Positions 16,641-24,902 of a stretch of 64,000 bases of DNA are shown in pieces. The notes under the pieces are model-generated. The model made no database searches and had not been told where the DNA came from. It saw only the letters and a program-made list of their open reading frames with translations. Location: assembly GCF_002261185.1 (NCBI RefSeq), contig NZ_NEVQ01000001.1, forward strand, positions 310,001 through 374,000. Direction: 5' to 3'. The position numbers were made by a program, and so were the translations under genes. Source of the stretch: Bordetella genomosp. 4. Its GTDB lineage: Bacteria > Pseudomonadota > Gammaproteobacteria > Burkholderiales > Burkholderiaceae_B. How positions within the stretch are numbered: the first letter of the stretch is position 1; the number at the start of each line of letters is the position of its first letter.

Positions 16641-17639
16641 ATGGACGCCATTCATCTCACAATAGGAGCAGTCGCCAAGCGCGCAGGTATCACTGTACGC
16701 ACGCTGCATCACTACGACCACATCGGATTGGTATGTCCCGGCGCCAGGAGCGAATCAGGATACCGCCTCTACAGTCCAAAGGACATCGAGCGGTTGCATG
16801 CTGTTCAGTCTCTCAAGCAATTGGGACTCAGTCTCGAAGCGATTGCCGCGATGCTGGCTGAGCGCAAGTTCACGCCACAAGAGTTGCTGCGCCATCAGGT
16901 GGCAGAGGTCAGTCGCAAGCTCGAGGAAATCAAGCAGCTCAAAGACAAGCTGCAGTTTCTGGAGCACAGCGTTTCCGGAAAAAACGCCTGCGCCGCGGAT
17001 TTGCTCGATGGTATCCGCCTGCTTGAAGCCCACGAGCTATACCTGCCTGTTCAACACGTACGGAAACTGCTCGGACGCTGGCATCGCGCCAAATCTCGAT
17101 GGGAACCAATTGCCGAGCATTTGAATGCTTGTCTAGCCAGCGGCACTCCTGTGGATGACGCGCAAGTTCAGTTGCTCGCACAGCGCTGGATGAACATCGC
17201 GATGTCGGTCTTCGGTGGCCGGCTTGGTGTCATTTTCGACTGGGTGCGAATGCATCAGGAGGCCCCTGAAACTGCCAGGCATGCCGGACTCGACCCGGAA
17301 CTCATGCAATATCTTGAACAGGCCATCGGATTGCGTCTGGCGGCGTTGCGACGCCACCTCACGCCAGCGGAACTCGAGCGCCTGGATGGTTCCACCGGAC
17401 CAGAGTGGGAGTCCTTTGCCGCGCAAGGAGAGAAGCTGCTTGCAGCATCTGTCTCTCCCAAGGCGGATGCTGCGCGCGCGTTGCTGGCTCGCTATCGCGA
17501 ACTCTCGCTTCGAACCGTCGCGCAAGATAGGTCGCTTGCGGTCAAACTGGCGCAGGCCTATGCCTCGGAGCCTATATTGGCGCTCGGTCACTTCGTCAGT
17601 CCGCAGTTGAGAGCCTATCTGGACGCGGCAGCCTCTTGA
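16641..17639 (+). CDS. MerR family regulator with a long helical effector domain
   Basis: 332 aa. The N-terminal MerR winged HTH is canonical: LTIGAVAKRAGITVRTLHHY, DHIGLV and ESGYRLYSPKDIERLHAVQS, then a coiled-coil dimer helix (about 80-115, EVSRKLEEIKQLKDKLQFLE). The remaining 210 residues are mostly helical and include LLAQRWMNIAMSVFGG and DPELMQYLEQAIG, resembling the TipAS-type drug-binding domain, though I cannot confirm this. MerR proteins of this class bind hydrophobic drugs and twist over-spaced promoters. A perfect CCTGACGT-T-ACGTCAGG dyad lies just after its stop codon and before a methyltransferase gene, so that gene is the likely target. Start ATG 16641 gives the usual short lead before the HTH. 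Confidence 0.9.
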   Translation: MDAIHLTIGAVAKRAGITVRTLHHYDHIGLVCPGARSESGYRLYSPKDIERLHAVQSLKQLGLSLEAIAAMLAERKFTPQELLRHQVAEVSRKLEEIKQLKDKLQFLEHSVSGKNACAADLLDGIRLLEAHELYLPVQHVRKLLGRWHRAKSRWEPIAEHLNACLASGTPVDDAQVQLLAQRWMNIAMSVFGGRLGVIFDWVRMHQEAPETARHAGLDPELMQYLEQAIGLRLAALRRHLTPAELERLDGSTGPEWESFAAQGEKLLAASVSPKADAARALLARYRELSLRTVAQDRSLAVKLAQAYASEPILALGHFVSPQLRAYLDAAAS

Positions 17640-17640
17640 C

Positions 17641-17657
17641 CCTGACGTTACGTCAGG
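17641..17657 (+). promoter_or_regulatory. MerR-type operator and promoter for methyltransferase gene
   Basis: CCTGACGT-T-ACGTCAGG is a perfect 17-base palindrome beginning two bases after the MerR stop. A TTGACC -35 box (17636-17641) overlaps its left edge and the stop codon. A -10 placed at the 19-base spacing typical of MerR promoters would be GAAAGT at 17661, a poor match, which is usual for activated promoters. The ribosome site GGAG is at 17691-17694, ahead of the start at 17702. Confidence 0.75.
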
Positions 17658-17701
17658 CATGAAAGTACTCCGTTCGTTGAACCGAGCAAAGGAGTATTCC
17701 A

Positions 17702-18562
17702 GTGAAACCGATTGATTGCCCAAGTCCGTCAGCGATGCGCGTTGCTACTGCGCGAGCGGCCCATCAGATTCTAGAAGACGACCTGGTATTCAAAGACCCT
17801 TTTGCCGTCGCATCGCTGGGCAGTGCCAATGCGGCATCGCTGATACGAGAGCCGCTTGTACACAACGACGTCTCCTCGCGCTCGATGCGAGCGGCAATGG
17901 TCGCCCGTACACGATTCGCGGAAGACTCCTTATTGAGCGCCATCGCCAACGGGACCGTGCAATACTGCGTGGTGGGCGCTGGCCTCGATACCTGGGCATT
18001 GCGTGCCGCATCCACGCTGCCGGCTGTCGCCACGTTTGAACTGGACCAGCCTTCGATGCAGCACTGGAAAGCTCGTCTTTATGCAGAAAACAAATGGGCT
18101 CAACCAGAAAACCTGCGGTATGTCGCTACGGATCTGCGTGAGATGTCTGCCGTTGATGGTCTTCGCGCCGGCGGAGCCGACCTCTCCAAGCCTGTCAGTC
18201 TGTCTGTGCTGGGGGTGCTTGTATACCTCGACAACGATATCGTCGAGCGCGAGATTGCAACGTTGGAGCAGCTCGCTGTGGGCTCGACTATTTCGCTTGA
18301 CTACCGGCTGGACGAGACACAGTTGCATCCCATGGAACAGGTCATGATGCAGTTCACGGCCAGTATGATGGCCGCCGGTGGCGAGCCGTGGAAATCATCT
18401 TGCACGCCACAGCGCATGGGCGAGCTGCTGGCACGTGCAGGCTTTCGGGTCGACGAAGACCTGGGTGCCAGCGATCTCAATGCCCGTTATTTCGCGGGCC
18501 GTAGAGATGGCCTGCAGATTGCAGGCGAGGGCTTTCGTTGTCTGAGCGCTATCAAGGATTAG
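17702..18562 (+). CDS. SAM-dependent methyltransferase, LCM/TcmP-like family
   Basis: 286-aa class I methyltransferase of the leucine carboxyl methyltransferase-like group that includes actinobacterial O-methyltransferases of secondary metabolism. The SAM site is QYCVVGAGLDTWALR (about residues 82-96) and the acidic residue after strand 2 is in FELDQPSMQHWKARL. A preceding block SRSMRAAMVARTRFAEDSL is also family-typical. No signal peptide or membrane segment. Start: ATG is not used; the frame begins GTG at 17702 directly after AAAGGAG, which is well spaced. It follows a MerR regulator and its operator, so it is probably induced by a toxic small molecule and may methylate it. Substrate unknown. 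Confidence 0.87.
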   Translation: MKPIDCPSPSAMRVATARAAHQILEDDLVFKDPFAVASLGSANAASLIREPLVHNDVSSRSMRAAMVARTRFAEDSLLSAIANGTVQYCVVGAGLDTWALRAASTLPAVATFELDQPSMQHWKARLYAENKWAQPENLRYVATDLREMSAVDGLRAGGADLSKPVSLSVLGVLVYLDNDIVEREIATLEQLAVGSTISLDYRLDETQLHPMEQVMMQFTASMMAAGGEPWKSSCTPQRMGELLARAGFRVDEDLGASDLNARYFAGRRDGLQIAGEGFRCLSAIKD

Positions 18563-18645
18563 GCGTATCGAAGGGCGCAGCGACAGCTGGCACCGCATCC
18601 ATCGACGTCGTGTCAGGCGCACGCCTGCCGCCTTTTGATTGGTTG

Positions 18646-18690
18646 AATCGCCCCCGGGGCTCGTTCGAGCCTGGGGCGATTATTTTTGTT
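18646..18690 (+). terminator. Rho-independent terminator
   Basis: AATCGCCCC (18646-18654) pairs with GGGGCGATT (18673-18681), and an inner GGCTCG/CGAGCC stem closes the loop, with a short unpaired patch between. TATTTTTG follows. It ends transcription of the methyltransferase and isolates the following MFS gene. Confidence 0.75.
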
Positions 18691-18765
18691 AAAACAGGAT
18701 TGGAGTAGAAATTTACAGGCCCTATTGAGCGGTATAGGTAATAATTCAGCCTGCCTTTCGATAGC

Positions 18766-20085
18766 GTGGAGCAGTTCTTGAGCGAAAACAAAGTCCCCAA
18801 AAGAAGTATTCTTGCAGCAGTGATCGGCAATGCCCTGGAATGGTATGACTTCCTGGTGTTTGCCTTCATGACGCCCATCGTGGCAAAGCTGTTTTTCCCG
18901 AGCAACCCAGCCAATCCCGACGACAACATCAACCAGATTCTGCTGACGACGGCAGTATTTGGCGTCGGCTTTTTCATGAGGCCCGTCGGTGGCATCGTGC
19001 TGGGCATCTATGGCGACCGCAAGGGCAGAAAAGCCGCGATGGTCACCGTGACGGGATTGATGGCCGTGGCCATTGCCGTCATTACATTGGCCCCCACCTA
19101 TGCTGCGGTCGGGATTCTGGCCCCCTTGTTGATCGTCATCGCCCGCTTGCTGCAAGGATTCGCAGCAGGCGGCGAGTTCGGCACCTCGACGGCCTTGCTG
19201 ATTGAATTAGCGCCGCCTGGCAAGCGGGGTTTCTACGGTGCTTGGCAGATGACAGGACAGATGATTGCGCTGCTGCTTGGCGCCATGGTCGGGACGCTCA
19301 TCACTGACATTTTCAGCCAGGAAGAACTCATGGCATGGGCCTGGCGTATTCCGTTTGCCTTTGGTCTGCTCATCGTGCCTGTCGCGATCTATATCCGCCG
19401 CCATGTCGACGAGCCGGAAACATTCAAGCGTCTGGTGGCTGCCAAAGCCGCCGGCACCGTCAAAGAAATGGGCTTGATGGAGATGCTTCGCACCCATGCT
19501 CGCGAAACGCTGACAGGCATGGGCCTGGTGGTGACTTGCACGGTTTCCATCTACATCACGTTCACCTACCTCATCACTTTTTCCACGGTCACGCTGAAAC
19601 TTCCCCTGCATGACACGTTCTTGGTCCAGATGGCAGGTGCCGCCCTCATGGTGGTGTTGATGCCGTTCATGGGGGCTTTGTCGGATCGCATAGGGCGGCG
19701 TCCGCTACTGATCACGTCGTTGCTTGGCTATCTGGTCATCCTCTATCCGCTTTATGCGTGGTTGGTTGCAGAACCCAGCATCGGGAAACTGCTGACCGTT
19801 CAGCTAATCATCAGTTTGTTTGTTTCCGCGTTCTTTGGCGTTTTCTCGACGGTCATGGCAGAGCTGTTCCCTGCCAACGTCCGTTCGGCCGGTATGTCCA
19901 TGGCTTACAACATCGCGGTCATGGTCTTCGGCGGTTTTGCGCAATTCATTGTGACTTGGCTGATTCGCGCGACGGGCTCGGCCATGTCACCTGCGTATTA
20001 CGTGATGTTCGGGGTCGTACTCGGTGTGATTTCCGCTTTCATGATCAAAGAGCGGGCACACGAGACGCATATTGACGACCACTAA
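18766..20085 (+). CDS. MFS transporter, metabolite:H+ symporter (MHS) family
   Basis: 439-aa inner-membrane symporter with 12 predicted membrane segments, similar to ProP/KgtP/CitA-type transporters of organic acids or osmolytes. Family blocks: GNALEWYDFLVFAFMTPIVA near residue 22, MRPVGGIVLGIYGDRKGRK (motif A), LLQGFAAGGEFGTSTALL and the second motif A region MGALSDRIGRRPLL. No ATG fits the N-terminus: the start is taken as GTG 18766, with TTG 18778 as the alternative; neither has a strong ribosome site. A terminator lies upstream and a TetR gene is convergent downstream, so it is a single-gene unit. The substrate cannot be read from sequence. Confidence 0.9.
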   Translation: MEQFLSENKVPKRSILAAVIGNALEWYDFLVFAFMTPIVAKLFFPSNPANPDDNINQILLTTAVFGVGFFMRPVGGIVLGIYGDRKGRKAAMVTVTGLMAVAIAVITLAPTYAAVGILAPLLIVIARLLQGFAAGGEFGTSTALLIELAPPGKRGFYGAWQMTGQMIALLLGAMVGTLITDIFSQEELMAWAWRIPFAFGLLIVPVAIYIRRHVDEPETFKRLVAAKAAGTVKEMGLMEMLRTHARETLTGMGLVVTCTVSIYITFTYLITFSTVTLKLPLHDTFLVQMAGAALMVVLMPFMGALSDRIGRRPLLITSLLGYLVILYPLYAWLVAEPSIGKLLTVQLIISLFVSAFFGVFSTVMAELFPANVRSAGMSMAYNIAVMVFGGFAQFIVTWLIRATGSAMSPAYYVMFGVVLGVISAFMIKERAHETHIDDH

Positions 20086-20160
20086 GAAAGGAGTTGTCTG
20101 ACCCGATGCACCGCAAGCCCCGCCGGTTTCACGTGCGGGGTGGATGTGGCGGGCCACCGC

Positions 20161-20871
20161 TCATGGATTCGTAGCATCCTGAGGGTCTTGAGCGGCTATC
20201 GCCCGCAATCCCCCCAACGAAAAGCGGCACAGATGATCGACGATCGCATCTCGCGACATCTGGCGAGCCTCTTGCAGCGGCCCGGGGATACCGCGCGCGC
20301 CTACCAGCAGCATCAGACAGGGGGCCGCAACGCTGAGCAGGCAGCGCGTTAACGCAGGGTCGTCCGGCGGGATATTTGTGATGTCGCTGAGGATCTGCCG
20401 GACGACAGCGAGCTTTGGCTGCAGCACATTTTGAACCAGCAACTGCAGATGTGAGCTCGGCGCGAGCAGCTCACGAGCCAGCACATGCAAATGCCAGCCT
20501 TCTGGCTGGCCAATTGCGCGGTCTACCAGCAAGTCAATGAAAATCCTCAGCTTCTGGGGCGGCGAGGCCGTGCTGCCAGCGATCTGCTGCAGATCGGCAT
20601 AGTTGACGAGTTGATGATGCGCTTCGACCAGCACCGCCTGATAAAGCCCGCTGCGGCTGCCGAAATGATAGTTGATCGATGCCAGGTCGACCTGTGCCTG
20701 AGTGGCGATTTCCTTGCTTGTCGTCTCGGCGTATCCCGTGGCTGCAAATAGCGCTCCGGCGGCTTGCAGTATTCGGTTGCGGGTCGCCTCTCCATCGGCA
20801 CGAGGTCCGCGCGAGGCCTTAATCATCGGTGCAATCTCCTGGGCATCACAGCTTGCATTTTCTTCGATCAT
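20161..20871 (-). CDS. TetR family regulator, CecR-like
   Basis: 236 aa. N-terminal TetR HTH: TRNRILQAAGALFAATGYAE and then SKEIATQAQVDLASINYHFG with SRSGLYQAVLVEAH. The C-terminal domain (LLVDRAIGQPEGWHLHVLAR, LLAPSSHLQLLVQNVLQPK) matches the DUF1956/CecR group. In E. coli, CecR controls the ybhGFSR ABC exporter, and here the gene is divergent, 55 bases away, from exactly that kind of operon. ATG 20871 gives a 24-residue polar lead; a later start at Met16 is possible. It should repress the export operon and itself until a toxic ligand binds. Regulation is inferred from arrangement. Confidence 0.9.
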   Translation of the reverse strand: MIEENASCDAQEIAPMIKASRGPRADGEATRNRILQAAGALFAATGYAETTSKEIATQAQVDLASINYHFGSRSGLYQAVLVEAHHQLVNYADLQQIAGSTASPPQKLRIFIDLLVDRAIGQPEGWHLHVLARELLAPSSHLQLLVQNVLQPKLAVVRQILSDITNIPPDDPALTRCLLSVAAPCLMLLVGARGIPGPLQEARQMSRDAIVDHLCRFSLGGLRAIAAQDPQDATNP

Positions 20872-20914
20872 AAATTTAAAATCAATTTAACTTTAATCTA
20901 ATGTCTGCCCCTTC
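20872..20914. promoter_or_regulatory. Divergent promoter/operator region of TetR gene and export operon
   Basis: Short AT-rich gap with TTTAA words repeated at about 20875, 20887 and 20893 and a small dyad TTAAA-ATC-AATTTAA. It must hold promoters for both directions and is the natural binding site of the CecR-like repressor. The exact site is not resolved by eye. Confidence 0.4.
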
Positions 20915-20926
20915 TTGGAGCCATGG

Positions 20927-21922
20927 ATGAAAAAGCCCCTCATCGCCATTGTGGCCATCGTCGTGTTGGCCCTGGGAGGCGGAGCGTGGTGGTACTTCCG
21001 CGATACCGGTGCAAACGGCACATTGGTCTTGCATGGCAACGTGGACATCAGGCAGATTGCGCTGGCCTTCGACGGCAATGGCCGGGTGATGGCGTTGCGC
21101 GTCGATGAAGGCGACCACGTCAAGGCAGGCATGGTATTGGGCATACTCGATACTCGTACCCTGCAATTACAGGCCGCTCAAGCACGCGCGCAGATCGACG
21201 TGCAGCGGCAGAATCTGGCGCGCCTGAGGAACGGATCGCGTCCGGAAGAAATCGCTCAGGCGCGCAGCCGGCTGGCCGCCTCGAAGGCTGAGGCCACGCG
21301 CGCGCAGCAGGATCTGACCCGTCTGCAAGGGATCGCAGCCAACACGCAAGGACGTGGCGTCAGTGCCCAGGATCTCGACCGCGCTCGCAGCAGTGTCCAG
21401 GTAGCCAGAGCCAGGCTGGCGGAGCAAGAGGAAGCCTTGCGCCTGACAGAAGTCGGGCCGCGCCAGGAGGATATCGACGCCGCTGCGGCTCAACTGCAGG
21501 TCTCGCAAGCACAACTGGCGTTGCTGGAACACCAAATCGCGCAGGGTGAACTCAAGGCCCCGGCCGATGCCGTCATTCGGTCCCGGCTGCTCGAGCCCGG
21601 CGATATGGCGACGCCCCAGAAGGCCGTGTTCGCCTTGGCGCTGACTCAACCCAAATGGGTGCGCGTGTATGTCAGTGAACCTGATCTAGGCAAGCTCCAG
21701 TCGGGCATGGCCGCAGAGGTCTACACGGACAGTCATCCTGATCAGGCGGTCGAAGGCACGGTCGGCTACATCTCCTCAGTGGCCGAATTCACCCCCAAGT
21801 CGGTACAAACCGAGGAGTTACGCACCAGTCTGGTTTATGAGGTGCGCGTGCTGGTCGAGGATGCAGAAGACCGGTTGCGGCTCGGACAGCCCGCCACCGT
21901 ACGCTTCGCTACGGGCGAGTAG
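20927..21922 (+). CDS. HlyD family periplasmic adaptor (YbhG-like)
   Basis: 331-aa membrane fusion protein. One N-terminal membrane anchor (IAIVAIVVLALGGGAWWYF), then a split lipoyl domain (VLHGNVDIRQIALAFDGNGR with VDEGDHVKAGMVLGILD), a long helical hairpin rich in Ala/Gln/Arg (about residues 80-200), and the closing half-motif APADAVIRSRLLEPGDMA followed by a beta-barrel domain. It joins the inner-membrane ABC exporter to an outer-membrane channel. ATG 20927 is used, with TTGGAG six bases upstream; a TTG four codons earlier is less likely. First gene of a five-gene operon; the ATPase gene starts five bases after its stop. Confidence 0.92.
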   Translation: MKKPLIAIVAIVVLALGGGAWWYFRDTGANGTLVLHGNVDIRQIALAFDGNGRVMALRVDEGDHVKAGMVLGILDTRTLQLQAAQARAQIDVQRQNLARLRNGSRPEEIAQARSRLAASKAEATRAQQDLTRLQGIAANTQGRGVSAQDLDRARSSVQVARARLAEQEEALRLTEVGPRQEDIDAAAAQLQVSQAQLALLEHQIAQGELKAPADAVIRSRLLEPGDMATPQKAVFALALTQPKWVRVYVSEPDLGKLQSGMAAEVYTDSHPDQAVEGTVGYISSVAEFTPKSVQTEELRTSLVYEVRVLVEDAEDRLRLGQPATVRFATGE

Positions 21923-21926
21923 CGTC

Positions 21927-23717
21927 ATGAGCGATGGCGACGCGATAGTCCTTGCTCGGCAATTGAGCAAGACGTTCGACTCTCCGGCAGGCGAACCGCT
22001 GCACGCGGTAGACGCCATTTCGTTGACGGTCCATCGGGGCATGTTGACCGCCCTGGTCGGTCCGGATGGCGCGGGCAAGACTACCCTGTTGCGTATGACA
22101 GCTGGTCTGCTCAAACCTGATGCGGGGAGCCTGCACGTACTGGGTCTCGACGTGGCTAGCAATCCGCAAGCCGTGCAGGACAGGATCAGCTACATGCCGC
22201 AGCGCTTTGGCCTGTACGAAGATCTCGGCGTACAAGAAAATCTCGATCTTTACGCCGACTTGCATGGCGTGCCGCACGATGTGCGCCGCGAACGTTTTGC
22301 GCGGCTCCTTGACATGACAGATCTGGCGCCTTTTACGAGGCGGCCGGCCGGCAAGCTCTCTGGCGGCATGAAGCAAAAACTCGGTCTGGCCTGCACGCTG
22401 GTGCGTTCGCCTGATCTCCTGCTGCTGGACGAACCCAGCGTGGGCGTTGATCCGCTGTCGCGGCGCGAACTATGGAAAATTCTGCAGCAGTTAGTCGCGG
22501 ACGAACAGCTCAGCGTCATGGTGAGCACGGCCTATATGGACGAGGCCGAACGCTGCGCCCAGGTATTCGTAATGAATCAGGGCAAGGTATTGGCCCAGGG
22601 AAAACCGGCGGCGCTGGCCGAACAAGCGCGCGGTTTGACCTTCGTCGTGACGCCTGCCGGCGACATGCCTGCGCGCGATCTGCAGGCGCGGTTGGTCGAC
22701 GCCGATGAGTTGATCGTCGACGCCGTGCCAAAGGGCGGAGCCGTACGCTTTATTCGACAGGGAAAGGCGGATGGCAAGCGGCTCGACGCCTTGCTCGGGG
22801 GCCTCACGCCAACGCCTCGTCCAGAAGAACTCGAAGACGCCTTCATGATGCTGCTGCGGCAGCATCAGGACGACGGCGATGCTGCCTCACCTCCGCACGC
22901 CGGCACATCGCAGGGCTCAGTCATAACCCGCGAGGAAAAACCGGTCATCGTGGTGCGTGATCTGGTGCGAAAATTCGGCGACTTCACCGCGGTGGCGAGC
23001 ACATCGTTCGACGTGGCGCGCGGCGAAATCTTTGGCCTGCTTGGCCCCAATGGCGCGGGCAAGACGACGACCTTTCGCATGTTGTGCGGGCTGCTGCCTG
23101 CATCGAGCGGCCATCTGGAAGTCGTCGGCGTCGATCTGCGAACTGCACGTGCGCAGGCACGCGCGCGTATCGGTTATGTGTCGCAAAAATTCGCCCTATA
23201 CAGCAACCTGACGGTGCGCGAAAACCTGGAGTTTTTCGGTGGCGCATACGGCCTGCGCGGACAAGGGCTGCGGCAGCGTGTCGCTGCCGTCATCGAGCAA
23301 TTTCATTTGCCTGGCGACGCTGTCAGCGGCCTATTGCCTGGCGGCTATAAACAGCGCCTGGCGATGGCCGCAGCCCTGTTGCACCAACCGGAAATCCTGT
23401 TCCTGGATGAGCCTACAAGTGGCATCGATCCGCTGGCGCGGCGCGCGTTCTGGCGCACCATTACTGCCTTGGCTCAGGAAGGTGTAACCATCATCATTAC
23501 CACCCACTTTATGGAGGAAGCAGAATATTGCGACCGCATCGCCATTCAGGACGCGGGCAAGATGCTGGCCTTGGGTACGCCGCTAGAGGTGCGTAACCAG
23601 GCCGGTGCTCCGCATAGTGGAGAAAAAGACATGGATATGAATAGTGCTTTCATCGCCATCGTCGAACAAAGCCGCGCTCGCGCCACCAGTCAGCCGGCAC
23701 AGGGAGCGGCGTCATGA
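21927..23717 (+). CDS. ABC exporter ATPase with two fused nucleotide-binding domains (YbhF-like)
   Basis: 596-aa cytoplasmic ATPase powering the two ABC-2 permeases that follow. Domain 1: Walker A GPDGAGKTT (45-53), signature LSGGMKQKLGLA, Walker B LLLLDEPSVGVDPLSRR. Domain 2 starts near residue 345: Walker A GPNGAGKTTTF, a signature that reads LLPGGYKQRLAMA where Ser is replaced by Pro, and Walker B ILFLDEPTSGIDPLARR. Both domains carry a D-loop and a switch His (ITTHFMEEAEYC in domain 2; domain 1 has VSTAYMDEAERC, lacking that His). So one of the two composite ATP sites may be weak. ATG 21927; the stop overlaps the next start by 4 bases (ATGA). Confidence 0.94.
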   Translation: MSDGDAIVLARQLSKTFDSPAGEPLHAVDAISLTVHRGMLTALVGPDGAGKTTLLRMTAGLLKPDAGSLHVLGLDVASNPQAVQDRISYMPQRFGLYEDLGVQENLDLYADLHGVPHDVRRERFARLLDMTDLAPFTRRPAGKLSGGMKQKLGLACTLVRSPDLLLLDEPSVGVDPLSRRELWKILQQLVADEQLSVMVSTAYMDEAERCAQVFVMNQGKVLAQGKPAALAEQARGLTFVVTPAGDMPARDLQARLVDADELIVDAVPKGGAVRFIRQGKADGKRLDALLGGLTPTPRPEELEDAFMMLLRQHQDDGDAASPPHAGTSQGSVITREEKPVIVVRDLVRKFGDFTAVASTSFDVARGEIFGLLGPNGAGKTTTFRMLCGLLPASSGHLEVVGVDLRTARAQARARIGYVSQKFALYSNLTVRENLEFFGGAYGLRGQGLRQRVAAVIEQFHLPGDAVSGLLPGGYKQRLAMAAALLHQPEILFLDEPTSGIDPLARRAFWRTITALAQEGVTIIITTHFMEEAEYCDRIAIQDAGKMLALGTPLEVRNQAGAPHSGEKDMDMNSAFIAIVEQSRARATSQPAQGAAS

Positions 23718-24898
23718 TTGTGCGAGAACCGGCAAGCCGCGCGAGTGCCAGCAAGCGCAGCGCATCGTCGTACGCCTCCGGTTTTTATCGCCGATTTCTT
23801 GCCTTGCTGCGCAAGGAAGTCAGGCAGGTGCTGCGTGACAAGAGCAACCTTGCGGTTGGACTCTTGTTGCCCGTGGCGTTGATCCTGTTGTTTGGATATG
23901 GCCTGTCGTTCGACGTCAAACACGCGCCCTTGGCTGTAGTCATGGAAGATCAGTCTCCAACCGCGCGCGAAGCGGTCGATGGCTTGCGAGGCTCGGATTA
24001 TCTGGCGTCGGTATTCGTATCAGACATGAGCGAAGCGCAACGCATGATGCGGTCGGGATCGGTGGATGGCATCCTGCGCGTGCCCATGGATTTTTCGCGT
24101 CGCCTCAATCATGGCGATGCACGCCTGCAACTGATACTCAATGGCGTGGATTCCAGCTCGGCTTCTACGATAGAGGGATACGTGAATGGCGCGATAGGCC
24201 TCTGGGCGCAGCGGCAGGCCGACCGCAGCGGAAATAAGCCGCCTGCCTCCGGCAGTGTCGAAGTCGTGCAGCGCATGTGGTTCAACGAAGCGGCAGAAAG
24301 CCGCTGGTATTTGGTGCCAGGCCTCATCGTATTGGTGCTGACCCTGGTAGGTGCCTTCCTGACCTCACTATTGATCGCCCGAGAGTGGGAACGCGGTACC
24401 TTGGAGTCGCTGTTTGTTACCCCGGTGCGGCCACTGGAAATCGTGCTCTCAAAAATCGCGCCGTACCTGGTGATCGGGGCCATCGATCTGTTGATGTGTC
24501 TGCTGGCTTCCCATTTTCTTTTCCATGTACCGGTGCGCGGCTCGCTTGCCATCATCGTGATGGTGTCTATGCTGTACCTGGTCGTGTCGCTGCTGCTGGG
24601 GCTGTTTATCTCCGCCGTCGTACGCAACCAGTTCCAGGCCAGCCAGGTCGCCCTGCTGGCCAGTTTCATGCCCGCCTTGATGCTCTCCGGTTTTGTATTT
24701 GATCTGCGTAATACGCCTGTATTCATTCAGGTCATCAGCCAGGTGCTGCCCGCGACGCATTTTATGGCGCTCATAAAGACCCTGTTTTTAGCGGGTAATC
24801 ATTGGCCGACCATCATGTGGAGCGTTGGCATACTGACACTCTACGCTGTGGTGCTGACGGTTGCGACTCGCGCCCAGTTGCGCAAAACGTTGGAATGA
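23714..24898 (+). CDS. ABC-2 type permease (YbhS-like)
   Basis: 394-aa integral membrane subunit. One membrane segment near residue 45 (LAVGLLLPVALILLFGYGLS) is followed by a large periplasmic domain (about 65-190) and then five membrane segments in the C-terminal half, the usual DrrB/YbhS topology. Family blocks LLRKEVRQVLRDKSNLA, VPGLIVLVLTLVGAFLTSLL and IAREWERGTLESLFVTPVRP are clear. It starts by ATGA overlap with the ATPase gene, and the partner permease follows after four bases. Together they form the transmembrane pathway of the exporter. Substrate unknown; E. coli homologues are linked with cefoperazone and chloramphenicol sensitivity. Confidence 0.93.
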   Translation: MIVREPASRASASKRSASSYASGFYRRFLALLRKEVRQVLRDKSNLAVGLLLPVALILLFGYGLSFDVKHAPLAVVMEDQSPTAREAVDGLRGSDYLASVFVSDMSEAQRMMRSGSVDGILRVPMDFSRRLNHGDARLQLILNGVDSSSASTIEGYVNGAIGLWAQRQADRSGNKPPASGSVEVVQRMWFNEAAESRWYLVPGLIVLVLTLVGAFLTSLLIAREWERGTLESLFVTPVRPLEIVLSKIAPYLVIGAIDLLMCLLASHFLFHVPVRGSLAIIVMVSMLYLVVSLLLGLFISAVVRNQFQASQVALLASFMPALMLSGFVFDLRNTPVFIQVISQVLPATHFMALIKTLFLAGNHWPTIMWSVGILTLYAVVLTVATRAQLRKTLE

Positions 24899-24902
24899 TG
24901 CC

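Noticed and set aside
18615-18634. CAGGCG/CGCCTG hairpin before the stronger terminator
   Set aside because: Small, and the next hairpin at 18646 is far stronger.
20115-20140. Weak CCCCGC/GCGGGG hairpin after the MHS transporter
   Set aside because: Arms are only six bases and there is no T-run, so it is not claimed as a terminator.
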